From NCBI RefSeq assembly GCF_014648575.1, contig NZ_BMRJ01000006.1, forward strand, positions 66,034 to 101,627: a DNA stretch of 35,594 nucleotides, read 5' to 3'. Of this stretch, positions 30,184 through 35,594 are shown piece after piece (positions within the stretch are counted from its first letter, which is position 1; the number at the start of each line of letters is the position of its first letter). Below the pieces are notes generated by a model that did no database searches, was not told the DNA's origin, and saw nothing but the letters and a program-made list of their open reading frames with translations. This DNA comes from Agromyces mediolanus (GTDB lineage Bacteria > Actinomycetota > Actinomycetes > Actinomycetales > Microbacteriaceae). A program made the translations under genes and the position numbers.

Positions 30184-31928
30184 TCGGCCGGTCGCAGCAG
30201 CCCGCCCGCGACGAGCTCGCGGAGCGTCGGCGCGAGCTCGGCCCAGAGCTCCGCACCGTCGGCCTCGAGCAACTGCGCGATCGCGTCGGACAGCACGCCC
30301 GCGGGCAGCTCCCCGTCGGCGGCGCCGACGAAGGCGGCGAGCGCGGTGCCGGCGTCGACGACCCGACCGAAGCCGCCGCCCTGACGCAGCAGGATGACGG
30401 TCGGCTGCTCGGCGCCCGGCCAGTGGTGGCGTTCCTCGGTGACGTCGGGCGCGACCTCCAGGCGGATGCCTCGCAGCGCCTCGTCGTCGAGCGGCGCGAG
30501 CGCGTCCATCGCGGCGAGCGCGCGCTCGAGGTGCGCCCCGAGCCCTCCGGATTCGGCACCGAGCGGTCCGTGCAGGCGCTCCGCGCGGGCGATCCGGGCC
30601 GGAGCGTCGCCGGCGGGGCGGCGCAGCAGCACGTAGCCGAAGCCGACCGACTCGACCCCGCGCTCGGCGAAGTCTTCGAGCCAGGCGGCGTGCAAGCGCT
30701 CGAACTCGGCGGTGCCGGGGCGGGTGCCGCCGTCGCGGATCCAGGTCTCGGCGTACTCGCTCGGGTCCTGGCGCTCACGCTCGACGAGCCAGTACTCGAG
30801 CCCCGTGCCGTCGAGCCACGCGACGACGCGCTCGAGCCCGTCTGCGATGCCCTCGCCCGTCTCGGGATCGACGATGATCCGGTACTCCCAGTTCGCGAGC
30901 AGCTGGGCGATCCCGCCGGGCTCGAGATGCGCGGCCGCCCCGCGGATCACGGCTTCGACGAGCTCGTCGCCGGCGAGCCCGCCGTCGCGGTACTCGTAGC
31001 TCGGCACCTCCGGGCGGCGCGGGGTGATCACGAACGGCGGGTTCGACACGATGCGGTCGAAGCGCTCGCCGGCGACGGGCTCGTAGAGGCTGCCGAGGCG
31101 GAACTCGATCCCGGCCACCTCGTTCAGCTCGGCGGCGAAGCGCGCGAACGCGAGCGCCCGCGCGGACACGTCGGTCGCGACGACCCGCTCGCTGAAGCGG
31201 GCCGCGTGCAACGCCTGGATGCCGCTGCCGGTGCCGAGATCGAGGGCGGTGCGGGCGGGGCGTTGCAGGAGCAGCCCGCTGAGCGTGGTCGTCGCCCCGC
31301 CGATGCCGAGCACGTGGTCCTCGGCGAGCGCGGGCGCCGCGCCGGCGCCCGGCCCGGACGCCGCTTCGCCGACGAGGGCGAGTTCACCGAGGTCGGAGGC
31401 GAGCCACCACTCCCCCTCGCCTGCGGCGTCCGCGAAGCCGTACGGGCGCAGGTCGACGAGCGCCCGCACCGTCCCCGAGTCGGTGCGGGTGACGAGGCCG
31501 AGCCGCTCGGCGCCGTCGAACCCCAGCGCCGGGAGCGCGTGCGAGAGGGCAGCCGGCTGCGCGTCGGCGCCGAGGACGAAGAGCCGCACGAGCGCGGCGA
31601 GCGCCCGGACGCGGTCGGCCTCACCGTCGGGGTCCTCGTCGGGGCCGCCGTCGAGTCGGGCCAGCACGTGGTCGAGGGCGAGGAGGGCGGGCGCCCGGTG
31701 CCCGCGCTGGAGCGAGCGGCCGGGGTGGCTGCGGCCGTCGACCACGGTGCGCTCCCAGAGCTCCTCGATCCGGGCGACCCGGAATCCCGCGGCGTCGAGG
31801 TCCGCCCGCAGCGAGGCGACGAGTGCCGCGGTCTCGGCGTCGGGCGCCGCGCCGAAGCGTCGCACGAACACCGCCGCCCGGCCGCCACCGAGCCGCGCCG
31901 AGGGATCGGCTTCGTTCGCTTCCGGCAT
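30153..31928 (-). CDS. Class I SAM-dependent methyltransferase (HemK/PrmC-like core with N-terminal domain)
   Basis: A 591-residue protein. After an N-terminal domain of about 230 residues comes a Rossmann methyltransferase: LDLGTGSGIQALHAARFSERVVATDVSARAL as SAM motif I and RIVSNPPFVITPR, whose NPPF motif is typical of N-methylation of glutamine or adenine. A 250-residue C-terminal region follows. The NPPF motif suggests a release-factor or rRNA/DNA modifier, but the extended architecture (DUF7059-type N-terminus, as I recall) is actinobacterial and uncharacterised. The ATG at 31926-31928 has AGGAGG five bases upstream; an upstream ATG at 31967 lacks support. The 3' end merges with 21-bp repeats. 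Confidence 0.82.
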   Translation of the reverse strand: MPEANEADPSARLGGGRAAVFVRRFGAAPDAETAALVASLRADLDAAGFRVARIEELWERTVVDGRSHPGRSLQRGHRAPALLALDHVLARLDGGPDEDPDGEADRVRALAALVRLFVLGADAQPAALSHALPALGFDGAERLGLVTRTDSGTVRALVDLRPYGFADAAGEGEWWLASDLGELALVGEAASGPGAGAAPALAEDHVLGIGGATTTLSGLLLQRPARTALDLGTGSGIQALHAARFSERVVATDVSARALAFARFAAELNEVAGIEFRLGSLYEPVAGERFDRIVSNPPFVITPRRPEVPSYEYRDGGLAGDELVEAVIRGAAAHLEPGGIAQLLANWEYRIIVDPETGEGIADGLERVVAWLDGTGLEYWLVERERQDPSEYAETWIRDGGTRPGTAEFERLHAAWLEDFAERGVESVGFGYVLLRRPAGDAPARIARAERLHGPLGAESGGLGAHLERALAAMDALAPLDDEALRGIRLEVAPDVTEERHHWPGAEQPTVILLRQGGGFGRVVDAGTALAAFVGAADGELPAGVLSDAIAQLLEADGAELWAELAPTLRELVAGGLLRPADPARSGTDPA

Positions 31929-32007
31929 CCTGGCCTCCTGGTCCTGCGCGCGGCGCGCGCGATCCATTCAAGCAGGCCTGCACCAATGCGAGCGGGCGGC
32001 GACCCAC

Positions 32008-32118
32008 CACCGCGCCGTCACACGAGCGAAACCTCACGGCCACCTCGTGCGTCGTCACGCCGAACCCACTGCACCGCGCCGTCACACGACCGAAACCTCA
32101 CGGCCACCTCGTGCGTCG
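32008..32118. repeat. Two 47-bp direct repeats, 64-bp period
   Basis: A 47-bp block starting CACCGCGCCGTCACACGA and ending ACCTCGTGCGTCG occurs at 32008-32054 and 32072-32118 with one mismatch. A partial third copy (CCGCCGTCACACG) follows near 32130. The 258 bp between the methyltransferase start and the next gene hold little else. The blocks contain a conserved GAAACCTCACGG. Function unknown. Confidence 0.85.
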
Positions 32119-32148
32119 CCGTGTAACCCCGCCGTCACACGGGCGGCG

Positions 32149-32154
32149 TACCCT
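32149..32154 (+). promoter_or_regulatory. -10-like TACCCT upstream of small unknown gene
   Basis: TACCCT, 32 bp before the ATG at 32187, gives a short leader carrying the GGGGAGGG ribosome site. Confidence 0.35.
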
Positions 32155-32186
32155 TGCTACATCGACACCGCGAGGGGAGGGTCGCC

Positions 32187-32519
32187 ATGACCGAGCCGAC
32201 ACCGCTCGATCGTCTGCGTCAGGACGCGCGCGACGAGCTCGCCGCGCTCATCGAGCTGCGCTGCCGGCTCGGCGAGGACCCTTGGGTGTTCCTGCCCGAG
32301 CTGCCCTCGGTCGACGAGCAGGTCGTGGCGACGCTCCGCGAGGACCGGCTGCAGGACGGCGGCTGGGCCGTGCAGCGCGCCCGCGCCTATCACCCGACGG
32401 CCCGTCCGGGCGACGTCGAGCGCTTCGAGTTCGAGCTGCTCCGCGGGATCGCGCTCGAGCACCCCGAGCTGAGCCAGGCGGCCTGGTCGATGCTCGACCG
32501 GGTGCCGAGCGCCTGGTAG
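32187..32519 (+). CDS. Small acidic protein of unknown function
   Basis: A 110-residue protein with no membrane segment or signal peptide, rich in Glu, Asp, Arg and Leu. Segments such as LDRLRQDARDELAALIELRCRLG and VERFEFELLRGIALEHPELSQAAWSMLDRV suggest two or three helices around a central YHPTARPGD turn. I do not recognise the family. The ATG at 32187 is chosen for GGGGAGGG five bases upstream. The gene stands alone on the plus strand after the 64-bp-period repeats and is convergent with pnuC, 12 bp apart. Coding potential is supported by the strong ribosome site and amino-acid composition. Confidence 0.7.
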   Translation: MTEPTPLDRLRQDARDELAALIELRCRLGEDPWVFLPELPSVDEQVVATLREDRLQDGGWAVQRARAYHPTARPGDVERFEFELLRGIALEHPELSQAAWSMLDRVPSAW

Positions 32520-32531
32520 CGCTCCCTCGGC

Positions 32532-33188
32532 TCAGGCCGCGGCGAGCTTCGCCCGGCGCTGCACGGCCATCCAGGCGAAGAAGCCGACGATGGTGAACGC
32601 GCCGTAGAACAGGTACAGCAGCGCCGAGGCGTAGTAGCCGGCGCTCACGAGCAGCGGCACGCCGACGGCGTCGACCGCGACCCAGATCAGCCAGAACTCG
32701 GTCCAGCCGCGCGCCATCCCCCAGGTCGCGAGCAGGGAACCGACGAAGATCCAGGCGTCGGCCCAGACCGGCTCGAAGGAGCCGAGGGCGCGGAAGATCG
32801 GCGTCAGCACGAGAGTGCCGCCGAGCAGGGCGACGACGAGCAGGATGCGGACGCGCCATCCGGCCCAGCGGGGCTCGACGGCGGCGATCGCGGACCTCCG
32901 GTGCTGCGACCAGCGCACCCAGCCGTAGATCGACACCGCGATGAACATGAGCTGCCGGCCGGCCTGACCGAGCAGGTTGACCGGGTTCGGCGTGTCGAAC
33001 ACGGCGCCGAGGAAGACGGTGAAGAGCAGCGCGTTGCCGATGATGCCGATGGGCCAGGCCCAGACCTTGCGCCGCATGCCGCCGAGGGCGCTCGCGAGTC
33101 CGAAGAGGTTGCCGACGATCTCGCGCCAGAGGATCACCTGGTCGCCGATGACCAGCTGGGCGTCGAACAGCCACTCGATGGGGTTCAT
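32532..33188 (-). CDS. pnuC: PnuC-family nicotinamide riboside transporter
   Basis: PnuC proteins are facilitators that bring in nicotinamide riboside for NAD synthesis. The 218 residues form about seven membrane helices. Family features are REIVGNLFGLASALGGMRRKVWAWPIGIIGNALLF near the N-terminus and GWTEFWLIWVAVDAVGVPLLVSAGYYASALLYLFYGAFTIVG near the C-terminus, with the conserved W and D. The ATG at 33186-33188 is 19 bp after the DUF3054 stop, without a clear ribosome site, so translation may rely on the upstream gene. No NadR-like kinase or NAD riboswitch is visible here. Confidence 0.93.
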   Translation of the reverse strand: MNPIEWLFDAQLVIGDQVILWREIVGNLFGLASALGGMRRKVWAWPIGIIGNALLFTVFLGAVFDTPNPVNLLGQAGRQLMFIAVSIYGWVRWSQHRRSAIAAVEPRWAGWRVRILLVVALLGGTLVLTPIFRALGSFEPVWADAWIFVGSLLATWGMARGWTEFWLIWVAVDAVGVPLLVSAGYYASALLYLFYGAFTIVGFFAWMAVQRRAKLAAA

Positions 33189-33207
33189 GCGTGCGGCGGT
33201 GCGGCGG

Positions 33208-33591
33208 TCACGAGGCGGTCCGCGGGGAGCGGAGCCGGGCGACGAGCGCGACGATCGCGCGCCAGCCGAGGAGGAACAGCGCGAGCGTGCCGGCGGCCAC
33301 CAGGATGAACGGCAGCTGCGTGCCCTGCCCGCTGGCGGTGCGCAGCAGCATGCCGCCGACGAGCGTCACCGCCCAGACGACGACGCCCGTCGGCCAGACG
33401 GCGAGCGGTCGCCGCCAGGCGAGGGAGACGAGCCAGCCCAGGAGGAGCGCCGCGAGGAACGGCCACGCCGTCTGCCAGAGCCCGGCGAGATCGAGGCCCT
33501 CGGCGTGGCTGCGGCGGCCGATGACGACGAAGAGCGCGACGAGCAGCACGTCCGCGACGGCGGCGGCCCAGACGGCCGACTGGCGATTCAT
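33208..33591 (-). CDS. DUF3054 membrane protein
   Basis: A 127-residue protein with four membrane helices. The DUF3054 hallmark is the first loop [25 protein letters not shown] (about 25-49), followed by [26 protein letters not shown]. The function of the family is unknown. The ATG at 33589-33591 overlaps the stop of the DUF255 gene as ATGA, so translation is coupled to it, with GAGGG just upstream. It sits between DUF255 and pnuC on the same strand. Confidence 0.9.
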   Translation of the reverse strand: MNRQSAVWAAAVADVLLVALFVVIGRRSHAEGLDLAGLWQTAWPFLAALLLGWLVSLAWRRPLAVWPTGVVVWAVTLVGGMLLRTASGQGTQLPFILVAAGTLALFLLGWRAIVALVARLRSPRTAS

Positions 33592-35501
33592 CCCTCAATC
33601 GTAGGGCTCGCGAGCGCCGCCAGCGCGTCGGACTCCTGCACCGGCAGCGCGCAGACGAAGTGCTCGCAGCGGTACGCCGTCGCGCGGCCGTCGAGCGCCT
33701 CGCGCGCCGCGAAGAGCTCGAAGCCGGACTCGGCGAACTCCTGCGCCTGCGCGGGCGTCACGATCGCGCGGACCGCGGCGGGCTGTCGCCTCGCCTCCTC
33801 GACGAGCGATGCGGAGGCGGGGTCGGCGGATGCCTCGTCGGCAGGTGCCACGACGACGAGCTGCACCTCGGGCGCGCGCAGCCGCGCCATGACCGCGAGC
33901 GCTCCGCCGAAGGCGATCGGGCGGCCGGGCGCGATGCCGGCGACCGAGGCCATCGCCCGTTCCGCCTCCTCGCGGTACCGCTCCCCCGCGCCGAGCTGCG
34001 CGAGCAGCAGCGCCGCATCGGCGCAGCTCGTGAGCCCGGATGGGGCGGCGCCCTCGGCGGGGTCGTCGGGCAGCGCGAGGCCGAGCGCGTCGAGGGTGGG
34101 GTCGAGCCCCGGCGGCGCGAACGGGATGCCTCGTGCCGCCGCGCCGCCGGTCTCGGCGTCGTGCAGCGCCCGGTCGATGAGCTCGCGCGCGCGGCTCGCC
34201 CAGCTGCGCTCACCCGTGGCGAGTGCGAGGCGGATCAGTCCGCCGGCGAGCATGCCGACGTCCTCGAGCGTCGCCGGCGCCTCGGAGACCACGCCGTCGA
34301 GCGAGGCCCGACGGAGGACCCCGTCGAGCAGCTGCCGCTCGAGCACCACCGCTGCGGCCTCGCGTGCGGCCGTGAGCGCGGCCGCTGCGGCGGACTCCTC
34401 GAGGCCGCGCTCCGCGAAGGTCGAGAGCGCGCCGATCGCGAGCCCGTTCCAGCCGCTCAGCAGCTTCTCGTCGAGCGCGGGCGGGCTGACCGAGGCGCGC
34501 GCCTCGGCGTCCATCCGGTAGTAGCCGCCCTCGTCGCGGCGACCGTCGAGCACGCTCTCGGAGTCCTGCGCGCTCGCGAAGCCCCCGCCCGGCAGCGCCA
34601 TCGTCGTCGTGAGGAATCGCGCCAGATCGTTCGCGAGGGGTGCCGCCCAGCCGATCGCGCCGGGCCAGCGCGTAGCCGCGACGGCGAGGCCGAGCAGTTG
34701 CGCATTGTCGGGCAGCATCCGCTCGTAGTGCGGCTCGCTCCAGTCGCGCTTCGTCGCGTAGCGGAAGAAGCCGCCGTCGACCGGGTCGAACAGCGGCGAG
34801 GCCGCCATCCGCTGGAGCGTCCGGGCCGCGAGCGTCCGAGCTTCGCCGGGCAGCTCGCCGAGGAAGCTCAGCACGGTCGGCACGGGGAACTTCGGCGCCG
34901 GACCGAAGCCGCCGTACTCCCGGTCCTCCTCGGCGGCGAGCGAACGGGCGGCCTCGCCCAGCTCGGCGTCCGAGGGCAGCGCGCCGCCGGTCGTGGCCGC
35001 CGCCGCGCCCGCGAGTGCGTGCGCCACCTCCTCGCCCATCGTGAGGAGCTCGCCGCGCCGGCTGCGCCACGCCTCCGCGACGGCGGCGAGCACCTCACGG
35101 AACGCGGGCGTGCCACCCACCGCCGTCGGCGGGAAGTAGGTGCCCGCGTAGAAGGTGCGCCCCTCGGGCGTCGTGAAGACCGTCAGCGGCCAGCCGAGCT
35201 CCCTGGTGAAGGCGGATGCCGCGGCGAGATAGCTGCTGTCGACGCCGGGATGCTCCTCGCGGTCGACTTTGACGGCGACGAAGTCGCGGTTCAGCTGCGC
35301 CGCGATAGCGGGATCGGAGAAGCTCTGCCTGGCCATGACGTGGCACCAGTGGCACGTCGCGTACCCGATCGAGACCAGCACCGGCACATCGCGTTCGCGG
35401 GCCGCGGCGAAGGCCTCCGGGCCCCACGGGTACCAGTCGACCGGATTCTCGGCGTGGCCGCGGAGGTAGGGGCTCACGGCGCCCTGCAGTCGGTTCGCCA
35501 T
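33588..35501 (-). CDS. DUF255 thioredoxin-domain protein (YyaL/SPATA20-like)
   Basis: A 637-residue cytoplasmic protein. The N-terminal thioredoxin-like DUF255 domain contains [19 protein letters not shown] and [22 protein letters not shown], with the C-H-W-C pair near residues 50-53, then [15 protein letters not shown] and [22 protein letters not shown]. The C-terminal two thirds form an alpha/alpha barrel resembling cellobiose 2-epimerase or GlcNAc 2-epimerase folds, with [15 protein letters not shown]. The biochemical role is not established. The ATG at 35499-35501 follows a TAAGCT hexamer by 6 bp, right after the 5S rRNA terminator, so this gene opens a separate operon with DUF3054 and pnuC. 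Confidence 0.93.
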   Translation of the reverse strand: MANRLQGAVSPYLRGHAENPVDWYPWGPEAFAAARERDVPVLVSIGYATCHWCHVMARQSFSDPAIAAQLNRDFVAVKVDREEHPGVDSSYLAAASAFTRELGWPLTVFTTPEGRTFYAGTYFPPTAVGGTPAFREVLAAVAEAWRSRRGELLTMGEEVAHALAGAAAATTGGALPSDAELGEAARSLAAEEDREYGGFGPAPKFPVPTVLSFLGELPGEARTLAARTLQRMAASPLFDPVDGGFFRYATKRDWSEPHYERMLPDNAQLLGLAVAATRWPGAIGWAAPLANDLARFLTTTMALPGGGFASAQDSESVLDGRRDEGGYYRMDAEARASVSPPALDEKLLSGWNGLAIGALSTFAERGLEESAAAAALTAAREAAAVVLERQLLDGVLRRASLDGVVSEAPATLEDVGMLAGGLIRLALATGERSWASRARELIDRALHDAETGGAAARGIPFAPPGLDPTLDALGLALPDDPAEGAAPSGLTSCADAALLLAQLGAGERYREEAERAMASVAGIAPGRPIAFGGALAVMARLRAPEVQLVVVAPADEASADPASASLVEEARRQPAAVRAIVTPAQAQEFAESGFELFAAREALDGRATAYRCEHFVCALPVQESDALAALASPTIEG

Positions 35502-35507
35502 GCAGCC

Positions 35508-35513
35508 AGCTTA
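35508..35513 (-). promoter_or_regulatory. -10 hexamer TAAGCT, leaderless promoter of DUF255 operon
   Basis: TAAGCT on the minus strand ends 6 bp before the ATG at 35501. It begins 5 bp after the rRNA terminator hairpin. Confidence 0.5.
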
Positions 35514-35518
35514 AATGC

Positions 35519-35553
35519 CGAAAGGCCACCCCGGGGTTCGGGGTGGCCTTTCG
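35519..35553 (-). terminator. Intrinsic terminator after the rRNA operon
   Basis: CGAAAGGCCACCCC and GGGGTGGCCTTTCG form a perfect 14-bp stem with a 7-base loop. On the minus strand it begins about nine bases after the 5S rRNA 3' end and carries a short CCTTT tail. Confidence 0.93.
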
Positions 35554-35562
35554 TGAATGGGT

Positions 35563-35594
35563 GTCCGGCGGTGTCCTACTCTCCCACAGGGTCC
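35563..35594 (-). rRNA. rrf: 5S ribosomal RNA, 3' end only
   Basis: The minus strand reads GGACCCTGTGGGAGAGTAGG followed by ACACCGCCGGAC, the conserved 3' end of actinobacterial 5S rRNA. The GGGAGAGUAGG helix and the terminal GCCGGAC are both recognisable. The gene runs off the right edge, so the 16S and 23S genes should lie further right. The exact 3' end is uncertain by one or two bases. Confidence 0.92.

Noticed and set aside
32008..32118. CRISPR-like repeats
   Set aside because: There are only two full copies, the intervening sequence is 17 bp, and no cas genes are present.
33588..33605. Leaderless promoter (TACGAT) for the DUF3054 gene
   Set aside because: The hexamer lies just upstream, but the ATGA overlap with DUF255 and a nearby GAGGG point to translational coupling; the spacing is likely coincidental.

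Overview
The window is chromosomal DNA of a high-GC Gram-positive actinobacterium. Microbacteriaceae is my best guess, from the extreme GC, the DUF222/HNH gene, the Mycobacterium-like rsmI/pmt and metG-tatD-rsmA-ispE synteny, the J-domain/NERD protein and the many leaderless promoters. This is inference, because no complete marker gene is present. The window is densely coded (about 34 genes) with no gene-free stretch above 300 bp. The left edge cuts a methionine-type lipoprotein gene near its 3' end. The right edge lies inside a 5S rRNA gene, so a ribosomal RNA operon on the minus strand continues to the right.

Layout. 1-2857: MetQ-like lipoprotein, a secreted-type serine hydrolase, and a divergent PadR regulator with a doubled palindromic operator between them. 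2911-11297, all minus: a housekeeping block of rsmI, an MDR oxidoreductase, metG, tatD, rsmA, ispE and an ABC-F ATPase, with tatD and rsmA translationally coupled. 11363-15042: a LexA-type SOS box and a DUF222/HNH endonuclease gene with an 18-copy pentapeptide minisatellite, lying between rsmI and the protein O-mannosyltransferase gene. 15055-17342: TetR regulator divergent from an oxidoreductase/membrane-protein pair, with two operators. 17351-17892: a 15-bp minisatellite, a Gdx-type SMR guanidinium exporter, and a 41-nt guanidine-III riboswitch in its leader. 17950-20237: ABM-domain protein divergent from metY and a CoA-binding protein. 20241-25578: four 40-bp repeats, an AfsR/BTAD-type STAND regulator, and a convergent DrrAB-type ABC exporter. 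25721-27748: sdaA and a rhodanese. 27833-31928: M18 aminopeptidase, J-domain/NERD-like protein and a class I methyltransferase. 32008-33188: 64-bp-period repeats, a small unknown gene and pnuC. 33208-35594: DUF3054, a DUF255 thioredoxin-like protein, a strong terminator and 5S rRNA.

I found no clearly unprecedented multi-gene system. The strongest non-obvious signals are: (i) the guanidine-III aptamer ahead of an SMR protein whose E13, W16, S42, Y59 and W62 match Gdx exporters; (ii) the SOS box abutting the -10 of the DUF222/HNH gene, which also carries a coding minisatellite; (iii) a J-domain protein whose NERD-like nuclease domain appears to have lost its catalytic E-x-K; (iv) a set of TANNNT hexamers 6-9 bp before start codons, indicating widespread leaderless transcription; and (v) clean palindromic operators in two divergent regulator/target intergenic regions.
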